The translations under genes were made by a program, and so were the position numbers. 64,000 bases of DNA, taken from NCBI GenBank assembly GCA_051453625.1, contig JBOZIK010000001.1:229037726-229101725 (forward strand), given 5' to 3'. Shown one piece after another: positions 1 to 12,999 of the stretch. Source of the DNA: Welwitschia mirabilis (Eukaryota; Gnetophyta; Gnetopsida; Welwitschiales). Below the pieces are notes generated by a model. That model had not been told where the DNA came from. It saw nothing but the letters and a program-made list of their open reading frames with translations, and ran no database searches. Every line of letters begins with the position of its first letter. The stretch's first letter is position 1.

Positions 1-1603
1 TATATTTTGCTTCGGCTATGAAGAGAGAGATAGAGTTTTATTTCTTACTTGGTCAACCTACTAGACAAGCATTAAGAAAGAAATAATTCCCACTTGTGCT
101 TTTTTGATCATCCTTACATCTATCCTAGACTGCATCACTAAATATTCAAAGATCAAATGATATTTTATTGGGATACCATAGTCTATAATTACATATTCCT
201 TTTATGTATCTCGTAATGTTTTTTAATAGCTCAAAGATGTGACTCTTTAGGATTTGCCTAGTATCTTACACAAATTGTCATACTAAACATTATATCTAGT
301 CTACTAGTTGTTAAATACAATAGGCTTTCTATCCTACTTTTATGTAGTTTTTGATCTATTGGTTTTTATTGATTGCCAAGATTAATTTTACATGTTGTTA
401 AATAGGAGTGGTGGTGAAATTTATGTTCTGAAGGCCAAAACATTTTACTAAGTCTTTATCATACTTTGATTATGAGATGAAGATCCCTTAATTAAATTGT
501 CTAATTCATAGTTCAAGAAACATGCTTACTTCTCCTCGTATGCTTATCTTAAAGTGTTTCTTCCTAATATTAGCAAATTATTTTGTTAGTTCTTCCTTTG
601 AAATCCCAAAAATTATATCATCAACATCTATCTGAATAGTTATGAAGTCTTTTTCAAACTTCTTTACCAAACGACTTTTATTTAGTAATCCTTAGTTATA
701 ATCACTATTCTCAAGAAATATTGTTAACTTTTCATACCTAGTCCTAGGGGCTTGTTTTAATCCTTATGAAGTTGTCCTAAGTTTATAAACATGGTTTGGT
801 TTGTAAGGATCCATAAAATGTAAGGGTCCATCAAACTCTAGGTTTTTATAAACCTCTTCATTAAGAACAACATTTAAGAAAGCACTTTTTACATTCATTT
901 AATAGCCTTTAAAGTTTTTAAAATCTACAAATAAAATAAACATTCTAATACTATCTAACCTAACCACTGGATCAAAAGTGTCTCCTAGATTGATTTCTTT
1001 GATCTGATTGTACCCTTAAGCCACTAGTCTTGCCTTGTTCTTGATTATGTTATTGTATTTATTACATTTATTTTTAAAGATCCACTTTGTTACAATTACA
1101 TTTTGATTCTTAAGTTTTTCAACTAGCTTGTAAACATCATTTCTTTTAAACTATCATAATTCCTCTTATATTCCTATCATCCATTCTTCATGAGTTTTAG
1201 TTTCTTTAAAGTTCTTAGATTCAACCTAAGACACATAACAAATATAAGCATTAAAATTTTTAAGTAAGACACCTCTAAATTTATATCTCCAATGACTGAT
1301 TTAAGAGGATGGTCCTTTAATTCTTGAATGTGTTTTACATTTGATTCCTGTTTTAATTCATTTTCATTCCTAAAATATTTTCTTCATTATCTATAGATGA
1401 TAGTTTAAGATTAGCATTACCAATTTGACATTTATAGATTCTTCTATTGATAGGCTTCATTTGTTGAAGACTTTATAGGCTCTACTTCTAGTGGAATATC
1501 TAGAAAAATTGCCTTGTTTACTTTATTTTCAAATTTACTCAAGTGTTTTCTATTCTTTAAAATGAAGCATTTAGTTTCAAAGACTTTAAAATAAGATACA
1601 TTT
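1..1603 (-). pseudogene. Ty1/copia reverse transcriptase-RNase H remnant, copy 1
   Basis: Read on the minus strand this is the RT and RNase H part of a copia polyprotein, which copies element RNA into DNA. Landmarks run right to left: an ARLVA-like start near 1035, a VKSAFLN motif near 885, a VYKL motif followed by GLKQAPR near 750, a DVDDIIFG version of the catalytic YVDD box near 625, and an RNase H tail near 1-120 with a CKDDQKSTSG-like stretch. Stops and frameshifts are spread throughout; several stops sit where the family has Gln, Trp or Tyr codons. The element continues off the left edge of the window, so its 3' LTR is not visible. Lineage is Sirevirus-like by motif; confidence is high for copia RT. 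Confidence 0.88.
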
Positions 1604-1703
1604 NNNNNNNNNNNNNNNNNNNNNNNNNNNNNNNNNNNNNNNNNNNNNNNNNNNNNNNNNNNNNNNNNNNNNNNNNNNNNNNNNNNNNNNNNNNNNNNNN
1701 NNN
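1604..1703. other. assembly gap, 100 N
   Basis: Exactly 100 N, the usual placeholder for a gap of unknown size. It separates two related copies of the same copia RT segment, so true adjacency is not proven. Confidence 0.95.
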
Positions 1704-3135
1704 TACCATAGTCTATAATTACATATTCCTTTTATGTATCTCATAATTTTTTTTAATATCTTGAAGATTTGACTCTTTAGGATTTTCCTAGTATCTTAGA
1801 CAAATTGCCACACTAAACATTATATCTAGTCTACTAGTTATTAAACACAATAAGCTTTCTATCATACTTTTATATAGTTTTTGATCTATTGGTTTTTCTT
1901 GATTGCCAAGATTAATTTTACATGTTGTTGAATAGGAGTGGTGGTGGACTTTACGTTCTGAAGGCCAAAACATTTTACTAAGTCTTTATCATACTTTGAT
2001 TATGAGATGAAGATTCTTTAATTAAATTGTCTAATTCATAGTTCAAGAAAAATGCTTACTTCTCCTAGTATGCAGTGTTTCTTCCTAATATTAGCAAATT
2101 CTTTTGTTAATTCTTCCTTTGAAATCCCAAAAATTATATCATCAACATCTATTTGAATAGTTATAAAGTATTTTTTAAACTTCTTTACCAAAATAGTTTT
2201 TTCTAGTAATCCTTAGTTATAATCACTATCCTCAAGAAATATTGTTAACTTTTCTTACCTAGTCCTAGGGGCTTGTTTTAATCCTTATGAAGTTTTCCTA
2301 AGTTTATAAACATGGTTTGGTTTCCATAAAACTCTAGGTTTTTATACGTAAACCTCTTCATTAAGAACACCATTTAAGAAAGCACTTTTTACATTCATTT
2401 GATAGACTTTAAAGTTTTTAAAAGCTACAAATAAAATAAACATTCTAATACTATCTAACCTAACCACTAGAGCAAAAGTATCCCCTACATTGATTTCTTT
2501 GATCTGATTGTACCCTTAAGCCACTAGTCTTCCCTTATTCTTGATTATGTATTATATTTATCACATTTATTTTTAAAGATCCACTTTGTTACAATTACAT
2601 TTTGATACTTAGGTTTTTCAACTAGCTTGTAAACATAATTTCTTTTAAACTATCATAATTTCTCTTATATTGCTATCATCCATTCTTAATGAGCTTTAGT
2701 TTCTTTAAAGTTCTTAGATTCAACCTAAAACACATAACAAATATAAGAATTAAAATTTTTAAGGGAGACACCTCTAATTTATATCTCCAATGACTGATTT
2801 AAGAGGATAGTCCTTTAATTCTTGAATGTGTTTTACATCTGATTCTTGTTTTAATTCATTTTCATTTCTTCTTGAATATACCTTGTCATAGGTAAAATTC
2901 TATAAAATATTTTGTTCATTATCTATAGATGATAGTTTAAGATTAGCATCACCAATTTGACATTTATAGATTCTTCTATTGATAGGCTTCATTTGTTGAA
3001 GACTTTATAGGCTCTAATTCTAGTGGAATATCCAAGAAAAATTTCTTTGTTTAATTTATATTCAAATTTACTCAAGTGTTTGTTATTCTTTAAATGAAGC
3101 ATTTACTTCCAAAGACTTTAAAATAATATACATTT
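1704..3135 (-). pseudogene. Ty1/copia reverse transcriptase remnant, copy 2
   Basis: This repeats positions 174-1603 in the same order and orientation, starting at the same point of the RNase H region and running through the RT core. A hand count over the first 200 bases gives about 8% differences plus small indels, including a 12-base deletion near 2071. It is as broken as copy 1. The open 61-codon frame at 1788-1973 is a real fragment of this RT/RNase H region (its end reads LLCLITSRLDIMFSVA-like, as at the copia RNase H start), not a gene. It runs directly into the integrase at 3136. Confidence 0.85.
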
Positions 3136-3960
3136 GGTTTTCTTCCTTTCTAAATCTCATAGGGAGTATTATTCATACCTGGTTGAAGATAGACTCTATT
3201 GATTATGTAGCATTCAGTACCCACTGTTTCAACCCAAAAATATTTTAGAACATCCTTATCATTAAGCATTTTTCTTGCCATCTCTTGAAGAACTCTACTT
3301 TTTCTTTTAGTTATATCATTTTATTGTGGTCTTTATAGTACTAAAAAATAATGCTTAATCACATTGTTGATACAATAATTTTTAAAATAATGATTTTCAA
3401 ATTCATCTCTATGATTACTTCTTACATGTTTAATAGAATACCCTTATTTGTTTTAAATTTGATTGCATATCTTAACAAATCTTTTAAAAGTTTTTTCTTT
3501 GTTCCTAAGGAGACAATCCAAGTAAATCTAGAGTAGTCATTAATTATGGCTAGAAGGTATTATTTTTCTACCAAGCTCTTGATTTAAAAGGAACCTATCA
3601 AGTCTATATGAATAAGTTCAAGAGGAATAGATGCGAAGAATATGTTTTTTCTCTTATCAGAGGTTCTAATCTATTTTCCATTTTGACAATTATTACACAA
3701 ACCATGTTGACTAATACTAATTTTAGGAATCCCTCTCATAATTTCCTTTTTAATGAGAGTTTTAAGTTAATTATAATTTACATGTCTTAAATGTTGGTAT
3801 CATAGTTCTTCTAGCTTAACTTGTGAAAGATGGCAAATAGAAGAATGTTGTTCTATATTATAAACATTGTCTATCCTACTTGCCTTAAGAAGAACCTCAA
3901 TTGTTTTACCATTTCTAACTTCATATTTTTTACTATCTAAAATGACTCCATGTCCTTTAT
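3136..3960 (-). pseudogene. Ty1/copia integrase remnant
   Basis: Minus-strand translation gives the GAG-pre-integrase and integrase core that would insert element cDNA into the genome. Visible landmarks are a WYQHLRHVN zinc-region motif near 3790, a CNNCQNGK pair, an INDYSRFTW stretch holding the first catalytic Asp near 3555, and near 3300 the segment that should read QQNGVVERK but is altered to an ITKRKSRVLQEMARK-like form. It ends toward RT with NRVYLQPGMNNTPYEI. Multiple stops are present. The plus-strand open frames at 3351-3536 and 3608-3790 are shadows of it. Confidence 0.85.
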
Positions 3961-4067
3961 TATATATTTAACTTATCCTAAGCAAATTATGTGTAAGACC
4001 ATTCACATATAAAACTTCATTGATTTTAGGCATGTTAACTTCACCTATGTTGCCTATACCTTCAATT

Positions 4068-4720
4068 NNNNNNNNNNNNNNNNNNNNNNNNNNNNNNNNN
4101 NNNNNNNNNNNNNNNNNNNNNNNNNNNNNNNNNNNNNNNNNNNNNNNNNNNNNNNNNNNNNNNNNNNNNNNNNNNNNNNNNNNNNNNNNNNNNNNNNNNN
4201 NNNNNNNNNNNNNNNNNNNNNNNNNNNNNNNNNNNNNNNNNNNNNNNNNNNNNNNNNNNNNNNNNNNNNNNNNNNNNNNNNNNNNNNNNNNNNNNNNNNN
4301 NNNNNNNNNNNNNNNNNNNNNNNNNNNNNNNNNNNNNNNNNNNNNNNNNNNNNNNNNNNNNNNNNNNNNNNNNNNNNNNNNNNNNNNNNNNNNNNNNNNN
4401 NNNNNNNNNNNNNNNNNNNNNNNNNNNNNNNNNNNNNNNNNNNNNNNNNNNNNNNNNNNNNNNNNNNNNNNNNNNNNNNNNNNNNNNNNNNNNNNNNNNN
4501 NNNNNNNNNNNNNNNNNNNNNNNNNNNNNNNNNNNNNNNNNNNNNNNNNNNNNNNNNNNNNNNNNNNNNNNNNNNNNNNNNNNNNNNNNNNNNNNNNNNN
4601 NNNNNNNNNNNNNNNNNNNNNNNNNNNNNNNNNNNNNNNNNNNNNNNNNNNNNNNNNNNNNNNNNNNNNNNNNNNNNNNNNNNNNNNNNNNNNNNNNNNN
4701 NNNNNNNNNNNNNNNNNNNN
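4068..4720. other. assembly gap, 653 N
   Basis: An N run inside the protease/pre-integrase part of the minus-strand copia element. The long open frames drawn across it are artefacts of unknown codons. Confidence 0.95.
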
Positions 4721-4800
4721 CCCATCAAAGTTCTCTAGGCATTGGAATCTTAACTTGTCACTTATCATGTGGTGAGAGAAACCACTATCCAAGTACTAGT
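4721..4800 (-). pseudogene. copia protease / pre-integrase fragment
   Basis: The minus strand reads LDSGFSHHMISDKLRF followed by LENFDG, matching the copia aspartic-protease active-site region (LDSGCSRHM type). The catalytic DSG triplet is intact, with Cys changed to Phe after it. The remainder of the domain is lost in the N run 4068-4720; matching sequence resumes at 3968-4067 with an EGIGNIGEVNMPKINEVL-like stretch. Confidence 0.75.
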
Positions 4801-4956
4801 AAGTTCTACTACTAGCCCTATAAGCTGTCTGAATTAATAAACTTCTCAAGTTATCAACCCTCACCCACTTAGTCATTGTAAACTATTGATGTGATGAATA
4901 TTTAGGTATTAAATTTAAAGAAAAATTATTCATACTATTGAAAAAAGCATAATCTT

Positions 4957-4984
4957 NNNNNNNNNNNNNNNNNNNNNNNNNNNN
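4957..4984. other. assembly gap, 28 N
   Basis: Short N run inside the gag-protease linker of the minus-strand copia element. Confidence 0.95.
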
Positions 4985-6955
4985 CCTAATTTATCATAAA
5001 AATGATAGGTAATCTTTGAAATGAAGTTGTTTGTTGGTTAATTTACCTAGTTAGTAAAAGTAAATGGCTTTGAAAAAGTAAATTGAATACCTCTCTTATA
5101 TTTCTAGCATCTGTTTTCATTTGCTAGAGCTATTAGAAAACTTATTTACAAAATGAGAAAAACTTCTTACCTCTTGAAGAAAATTGTTGTTCTTAATTTG
5201 GATTTTCTTATAGTTATGCTCTAAAGATTCCTTTTCCTTATAGAGAGACTTCACTATTTTTTTTGATTTGGTTATTCACTTAACGAAATTCTCACATTCT
5301 TTATACAATTATTAACAGGTATTTTCTAAATCTTCTTCTCCTTCCTCTATGATATCTAGATCATCTGGTCCAATTGAATAAGGAATTTCATTTAAGGATA
5401 AGGATATTGCCATGAAAGATAGCATTATATCTCCTTCTTACTCTTGACTAGAATTGCTATCTTCATCATCCTCCAAGTTATTCCAAGTTGTAATAAGAGA
5501 TGGTCTTTTAGATCTTCTTTAATACTTCTTGTTATTTGGGCATGAATTAGCAACATGTCCATATGCTTTATAGGCATAGCACTAAATGTACTTCATTTTC
5601 TNNNNNNNNNNNNNNNNNNNNNNNNNNNNNNNNNNNNNNNNNNNNNNNNNNNNNNNNNNNNNNNNNNNNNNNNNNNNNNNNNNNNNNNNNNNNNNNNNNN
5701 NNNNNNNNNNNNNNNNNNNNNNNNNNNNNNNNNNNNNNNNNNNNNNNNNNNNNNNNNNNNNNNNNNNNNNNNNNNNNNNNNNNNNNNNNNNNNNNNNNNN
5801 NNNNNNNNNNNNNNNNNNNNNNNNNNNNNNNNNNNNNNNNNNNNNNNNNNNNNNNNNNNNNNNNNNNNNNNNNNNNNNNNNNNNNNNNNNNNNNNNNNNN
5901 NNNNNNNNNNNNNNNNNNNNNNNNNNNNNNNNNNNNNNNNNNNNNNNNTCAATTTATTCCAAGTTGTAATAAGAGATGGCCTTTTAGGTCTTCTTTAATC
6001 CTTCTTGTTATTTGGGCATTCATTAGCAACATGTCCATATCCTTTATAGGCATAGCACTGAATGCCCTTTATATTTTCTTGATTTCTTCTTAGTTTTGAT
6101 TAACTCCTTTTAATCTCTTTGCTTGTTTCTCCGTCTCTTCTCTTCTTGAACAATTTTTCTTTTTTGAAATTTCTTGTTAATAGTATTACTTCATCCATAT
6201 CAAGATCATCATCTAATCTCTCATACTTCGCTTCATCCTACACACTTTTAAAAGTAAAGACTTTTCTTCTTATTCTTAGGAAATTTTAACTCATAAGTTT
6301 AAAGATTACCTTGTAATTCATCCAGGGCCATTTGATTGATGTTCTTACTTTATTCAATGGCTATTACCTTTGGCTCAAAATGCTTGGCAAGAAATCTTAA
6401 AACTTTTCTTACTACTCTTGCTTCATCCATCTTATCTCCTAGACTAGATGTTGAGTTCACTCTATCTATTAGTTTGGCAAAGAACTCCTAGAGAGTTTCT
6501 TCCTCATCTAAATATCTTCAAACTTGGTAATCAGCATCTAGAGTTTTTTTTGTTTAATAGTGGAAGTTCCCTTATGAGTTATTTTAAGAATATCCTATAC
6601 TTTATTGACAATTTCACAATTCACTGTTCTCTTGAATTCTTCTATAGATGCAACACAAAAAATAACATTAAGAGCATGAGTATCTAGAGTAGCATTTTCT
6701 TTATTAATAAGTGTCCATTGATCTTTTGGATTCAAGATGATTGTGGAATTTCCATTACTATACTTTTTGGTCATTGTAGGGTGGACATATTCATTGTAGA
6801 CTATATCTTCTATATCTACATTAAGATATCTAAGGAATATTCTCATTTTAGCCTTTTAATAAGCATAGTTACTTCTGTCTAACAATGGTGGATTTTTAGT
6901 AGAGAATCCATCTAAGAGGGTACTCATAACTAGGGTTGAAAGTTAAGACTTGTTA
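4985..6955 (-). pseudogene. copia gag remnant with duplicated zinc knuckle
   Basis: This is the gag (capsid/nucleocapsid) region of the minus-strand element. The N-terminal part has an NYAY-stop-KA stretch near 6880 where the family has NYAYWKA, then FLRYLNVDIEDIVYNEY, and the open frame 6595-6846 with an ALNVIFCVASIEEFKR segment typical of copia gag. A zinc knuckle reads CYAYKGYGHVANEC near 6035; the second Cys is changed to Tyr. A second, diverged knuckle (CYAYKAYGHVANSC) lies near 5565 on the other side of an N run. Stops and frameshifts occur throughout. Confidence 0.82.
5602..5948. other. assembly gap, 347 N
   Basis: N run flanked on both sides by the same 115-base gag zinc-knuckle sequence, about 8% diverged (about 5480-5600 and 5952-6070). 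Confidence 0.95.
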
Positions 6956-6977
6956 GAATTTATTACTAACTCAACTA

Positions 6978-6989
6978 GCTCTGATACCA
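6978..6989 (-). other. copia primer-binding site
   Basis: The minus strand reads TGGTATCAGAGC, the standard plant copia primer-binding site, complementary to the 3' end of initiator methionine tRNA. It sits two bases from the inner edge of the LTR at 6992, exactly as expected, and fixes the element's orientation as minus. Confidence 0.93.
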
Positions 6990-6991
6990 AA

Positions 6992-8005
6992 TGAAGGATC
7001 TAAAAATGCTAGAGGGGGGAGGTGAATATGTTTTTAACAAATGTTTCTTCTAAAAAATACATAAATGCATATAACAATAAATTTAAAAATAAAGGAAAGA
7101 ACTAGCTATATGAATTTAATGAGTGCTATTAAAAGAAAATAACAGTAATGAAAAATAGAAAGTGTACACTAGTAAAGCAGTTTATAGTGGTTCAAAAAAA
7201 CACCCCTACTCTGCTCTTGGCTATCAACTTCAACCTTAAGCTGATTTAAATCTTCATTAATTTTCTTCTAGGTTTTTAAGTTAACCTATAACCTTTATAA
7301 ATTAACCTATAACCTTTATAAATTAACTTTTTAAGGCTCAATCTTAACCTTTATAAAGTAAAGCTTTTGGTGATGGAAGTGTTCCTAAGTGCACTGGCTC
7401 ACTTGTTTTAAAGTACAACAATGATGGGTCACACTATTTAGTGCAACAATTAATAAGTACAAGAGCTAGTATTAGAAGTGTTTAACTTGACTAGTAAAAT
7501 ATCAAAAGTACATATGTCCTTTTTGAGCAAAGTGATGCAAAAGGGTTTCTATTTATGACTTTTTATAGGAGATAAGTTTGATGCATTTTTAAATGCTTCT
7601 TATGAGATAATGGATAAAACCGGTATGGTGCAATGCCTAGAAAATGATTAAAAAAGTTTATCTTCTACTTTAACCAAGTGACCCCTCAAAATATTTGGTT
7701 GACTTACTTGATTACCATTACTTGACCTAGCGACCTCTTTCTCATCTAGTTGACTTGATTGATTGATGTCACTTGATCTAGTTGACCCTTATTGATTTCC
7801 AGTTAACTACCTTTACCTAGATTTGGTTGACCCCTTTTGAAATCTGGCTGATCCCTCTTGAAATTTGATAAAACTTGAACTAAGGACCTAAGAAAAATAA
7901 TAACACTCAACTATCCTGTAAGGCCTCATCAAATTATAACTTTTGCAACATATTTAATCTAGAGATGATATGTTATCTTGACATCAATTTGACAAGCTTA
8001 ACTCA
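6992..8005 (-). repeat. 5' LTR of the minus-strand copia element
   Basis: The inner edge is set by the primer-binding site: the minus strand ends CCTTCA, then two bases, then the PBS. The outer edge is set by comparison with the LTR at 27425-28665: minus-strand TGAGTTAAGC then TTGTCAAATTGATGTCAA matches the start of that LTR. A GAGTAGGGGTG...CCACTATAAACTG segment near 7190 also matches the downstream LTR. The middle (7680-7870) carries a cluster of degenerate GTTGAC/TTGACC motifs. Length is about 1.0 kb. The partner 3' LTR is outside the window. Confidence 0.75.
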
Positions 8006-11000
8006 AAATCTACTTCCATTGAAGACATAATTTTCTATTCTATTAATAAATCTAGAAAATATCAAATAATGTAATTGAAGTTAGTGCTTTTATTTTAACA
8101 AGTAAAAATGCAAGAGATAGAAATGTTATTATTGTAAGAAAAGAAAGCATTTGAAAGTTGATTGTTATTAAAGAGCAAAGCATCTATTAGATGGCAAACT
8201 TAAAAACAAAAGTGCAACGATGGTTAAAGAAGTTGAAGACCAAGTGAAAGACTAAGACCCAAACCCAAGTCCAAAATGCTTGGGTGAAGTTTAAGTATTA
8301 TAGTAAGTCTCTTATGATGAGTTCCATATTAGTGAATCCTCCTCAAGAGAAGTCTTTTGGTTAGTCCTTGCATCTGTGGTGAGTTCCACCATGTATGAAT
8401 TTCTTCCTTGCTATACTAGAGGCATGTTTGAGTCGAATGAGAATCCTTTACCCCACCAGGTGAGGGTAGAAGGGATTTGTAGGAAAACATAAGAATAATT
8501 TATTTAATTTAGTTTTAATAAGAAAACATACTTGGGAATGCCCATTGTACTAAATCAATTAATTAAGCTTTCTAAGAATTGGTTATTGTACATAGACATT
8601 TGTTAAAATAGTTGGAGACTATTTAGGTGGATCAGATTTTAAGGAGATAAACAAAGGAATAAATCACAAATTTTAAGCTAATCAAATTAGCAAATCCTCA
8701 CATATTTACAAAATTACAATTAATAGAAAATATATCTTTGATTTGAATTTATTTCCATTTAACGTTTTCCTCTACTGATAACTACTTTCAACTGCAAATG
8801 GGTTTTTGAAGACCCTTCATTAATAGCATCATGAGTTATGCATTTTAATGATTTAGAATAGATTCATAAAGCTAGATATGATTTTCTATTAATTTTATAA
8901 TTAGTTTCTAAATTAGATATGTGATTATATGTTATTATAGGTGAAACAAAAAATTAAAATTTCACTTCATTTCCCTAAACTCAATGCAAAGTTTCAAAAA
9001 AAAAAAAAACACACACACTAGCAAACATAGTTTCAAATTCATACTTAATGGATATCATTATTAACCTTAGTTTTTCATCTTCTCATCTAAGTTAATAGTT
9101 TAAAATTATTCTCCATTTTACAAAAAACTAGCCTAAACCCTTATTTTCTCATTGCTACTACCATTCTTATAAATCTCTATTAACCTAAAGCTTGATTGAT
9201 CTTGCTACATCACCTACCTCAGTTTGATTGATGCCACTATCAACTTCTAGTGTTGATTCTTCTTTGCATTCTTATTTGTCATCACTAGCTTTAGATCATG
9301 ATCATACTATCCTCTATTAGTTTCATCCTTGTTACTTAACCTATATTCAAATAAACTAGTGCCATCATTAGATTCACTAGCATCACTATTAGATTCACTA
9401 GTGTCAGTTCCTTTTAGTTTGATTACTCCTTACTGTTAAATCTAATTTCATGACTACATCTTCTTGTCATTATTTTGTTTTGGAGGCTTGTTCTTTTATA
9501 ACTAGATTGATACTATCATTAGATCTACTAGTGTCACTACTCTTTTCTATGTCTACTACATTACCTACACTTCATTTGAGCCTTCATGTCCTTGAATTTG
9601 TCTATTTTTATAACACTTATTCATTTAGATTTTAATCAGAATCTTTATTTGGTTTTTTGACATCATCATCTTGTTTCAACATAAAACCCTTAACAAAGTT
9701 GTAATATTGATCATACTTAAATACTTTTTTATGGTAGAGCATTTAGATAGTTCCTTACTTGGCATATCACGATGTACATGGAAATACCTCATATAGGAGA
9801 TTAGAAAAACTCATTTCCTAATGAAATTAAAATAATTCTACACTAGCATGTTTATGCTACACATAGGTGAAGGAGAGAAAAGCTCAAAAGAGGTAGAAGA
9901 TGAATGTAAGCTTATCATATGAATTAGAGGTATTACCATTAACATTGCTTGCAGTTTAATTTTAGAGCTTTAGTTCTAGTAAACCATGCTTTTCAATCAT
10001 TTAAATTAGAAAATATTTGGTTATATTATGTATGAGTTAAACATTTAGTATGCTCCAAACAAAGAGGTAGACATTTCATGTAAATACTTGCTTAAAAATT
10101 AGCTAACATTATTTAAATTTATCATTAGAAATGTGTACTCCTCCTTACATGTTACCAATGCTCACTCTTCTTTGGCTTTCATGTTCATTATTTAGAATAA
10201 AAGGATTTTTAACATGTGTAAATTTATTTTCCATGTACTTAAGGAGATAAGAGGAAATGTGAAAGATCCCTCTTTTCTTAGTATTATTAATGATATTTTA
10301 AGATATGTAAATGATAGTAAACCTTTCCATATTTAGGGTAGGAATAACAAGGTCCTAGATTGTATTATTAAAAGATAAGACACTTAATAATGGAGATATG
10401 ATAGATCTGATAGAGCCCTTAGAGGATAAGTGGGAACATTTATAGATTAGGTGTAGAAAGAAGAAGAAGAAAGACTACCTTAACCTCTACTTTCTACATA
10501 GCCATGACACCAAAATACACTTCCTCCTAAGAGAAAAAGGAAGTTTTAGAGGAAGCATCATCTAGATAAAGGAATGTATTTTAGAGGCTTTAAAGGAAAA
10601 TACAAAGAAATCATAGAAATGTCATGTATAGGTTTGATGAGCTTTAAAGGAGCCTCTTTTATAGAAATCCTAAAACTCCTCATGCAAGGAGATCCTTCTC
10701 TGTATGAGATGTGTTATCTTTCTATCTTTCTTATTTCTCTTTTACATCTACTATTTTTTTTATCATTATATATGCAATTATTTAAATCTAAACAAGGATT
10801 TATAGCTAATTTGTTTGCATAAATTCAACTATTAATATGATACATGAATAAAGCACATGCAAATTTTTAAATTAAGAGATAGCCTTTATCCTTATGTTTT
10901 TACATATTTTCCCTATAAACTTAAGTAAATTGACATATTTTCATGGCTATTGGTACCATATTTGTAAATAATTTATTAATAATCATGTTTATCTATTAAT

Positions 11001-12990
11001 TATTGAAATTACTCTTAAAAAGTACTCACTTTTTGTATTTTATTTATAAGTCATCCTAAGCTACCTAGACTTCATTGGAATTAAGCTAAATAAAGGGACT
11101 AATGCCACTATCTAGACCATTAATGCTACTAATGTTATGAAGTCAACTAGGTTCTACAAATGAGGAAAAGCTAATTAGATGATAAGATGATAGATTAACT
11201 TTATATCCTAGTGCTAAATTAGTCTTTGAAGGCTATGGATTACATATATATGTCCCACTACCAAAGGAGATCTATCACCACCCTTCTATTAATAAAAGGA
11301 TGAACCAATAAAAATCTTTAATTCTAATGAGAGATATAAAAGCATAGCCTACCTTAAGGATTAATCCTCCTTCATCTTTCATTCAGTACTTGATTGTAAA
11401 ACTTGGAGTTCACCATTGTCAGGATACTATTCATCATTATTCATCGAAAATTTTCCATTCAAAATCAAGAATTCTAATTGCTATGATAAGGTCTTATATC
11501 ATCATGAGATTGTAAGCATCCTTGCTATCCCCCAGGTATGAGGAAATAATTATTCCATGTGGGATTTATTAGGCCTTATCATAGTCTTTGATCTTTGGTC
11601 TAGTATTATTTATAGTGATTGCATCAATAATAAATGCATTTTCATCTATGAATAGATTTGATTTACTTTTTCATCTTTGATTCAATTATTATTATTGATT
11701 ATATAATAGAATATTTNNNNNNNNNNAATAATATTTTCAAAATGTATTATGTACTTATTTCATAGATTTGTTCCTTCAACATTTTATAGGACTTAGACAA
11801 TTGATATGTTAATAGATTATATCTTTTAAGCTATCCTAGTTTTTCAACATTTCATTGTAAGACATAATATATCCTTTATTTGTACTTTATTACATTTAAA
11901 ATTTATAGTGAATATATTATTACTTATCTAGAAAGCTAAGTTGTACTTAGTGAATTAATATCTTTCTTAATTCTAAAGAGAAGATATCAAGTCAATTGGC
12001 ATCTTTCTTAGTTACTTTTTAAACTCTCCTTATACTAGAACTTACCTTTAAAACCTATTTTATGTTCTTGTAAGTTTTAAAGCATCTTTATAATTTATGT
12101 GAGAGAATAATAATTAGCATTACTTATAATACAATAGAAGCCCTAGTTTCTTATTTAGAACTACTATGTATACCTTAATTGTTAGGTTACATCTTTCCAA
12201 AATCAAAATCTACTATAGAAGTTAAGTTATAACAGAATCCAAAGTAGAACCAACTCATGTTTAAATGGCAAGTAGATATTGAGTTGAAACGTCATTCATA
12301 AGAGTTACAACTCTTATTATATTGCTTAATAATTATCCCAAACGTCTATGTGTGTATGTATTATAATAAGTTTCGTTTCATCAATTATAAACAAGATATT
12401 TCTATGTGAACCAAAACTAGGGGACATGAATGTATGACATTAGTATTAATTTTAAATAAAAATTATCTTTAATCAATTCCATAAGAAATGATTATGTCAT
12501 ATAATTTTCCCAAAAATATATAAATAGAGTAACAAATTATAGGTAGAAGTTGATCCTAGGTTCTAATAAATGTTCCAAATAATTAAATCTAAGAAGAAAA
12601 AATTATTCTTAATAAGGGTAATTTGAGTTGAGTTGTTACAAAGGTAGAACTATGAACTCTTTTTTCATTGCAAATTTTGTAGGATTGATTCATTTTTATC
12701 ATTGATGATTATTGTATCCTCTAAAAAATTCAATAACTAATTATGATCTCTTAATGTTAGGCATAAATCCTCTTAATGTTAGGTGTCGAATCATAAAGCA
12801 ACTTAAACAAGTCCCATGAGAAACAATTCCCATTGAAAACTACACATGCTAATGATACTAAGCCTCTTTGCATATAATGAGCTACTAATTTAGGGTTTAA
12901 AAAGCCTTTTGGGACATTTCCAATTAGAATCCACTAAAGCAAAATCCTTTGAAGCAATAAACTAGGAATTCTCAATGGATACCAATTAGT
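8006..12990. other. intergenic DNA without recognised genes
   Basis: I see no coding region that can be named. There is an A run with a short CA repeat at 8996-9018, a minus-strand acidic Ser-rich fragment near 9360-9410 (ESNSDASESNDGTS, broken on both sides), a TATAAAAG box near 11336 without a gene attached, and a 10-N gap at 11717-11726. The 82-codon open frame at 10574-10822 has no recognisable motif. This is probably old, unrecognisable transposon debris. Confidence 0.6.
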
Positions 12991-12999
12991 AAAATTATG

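Noticed and set aside
4020-4775. Open frames of 224-274 codons on both strands across 4068-4720
   Set aside because: They consist almost wholly of N codons; only the ends are sequence. The minus-strand ends belong to a copia protease region.
9360-9540. Possible tandem repeat of TTAGATTCACTAGTGTCACT-like words
   Set aside because: Only two or three copies with irregular spacing; more likely low-complexity coding debris (Ser/Asp-rich on the minus strand).
10574-10822. 82-codon plus-strand frame with a hydrophobic end
   Set aside because: No motif, no neighbouring gene structure; the length is plausible by chance in this much sequence.
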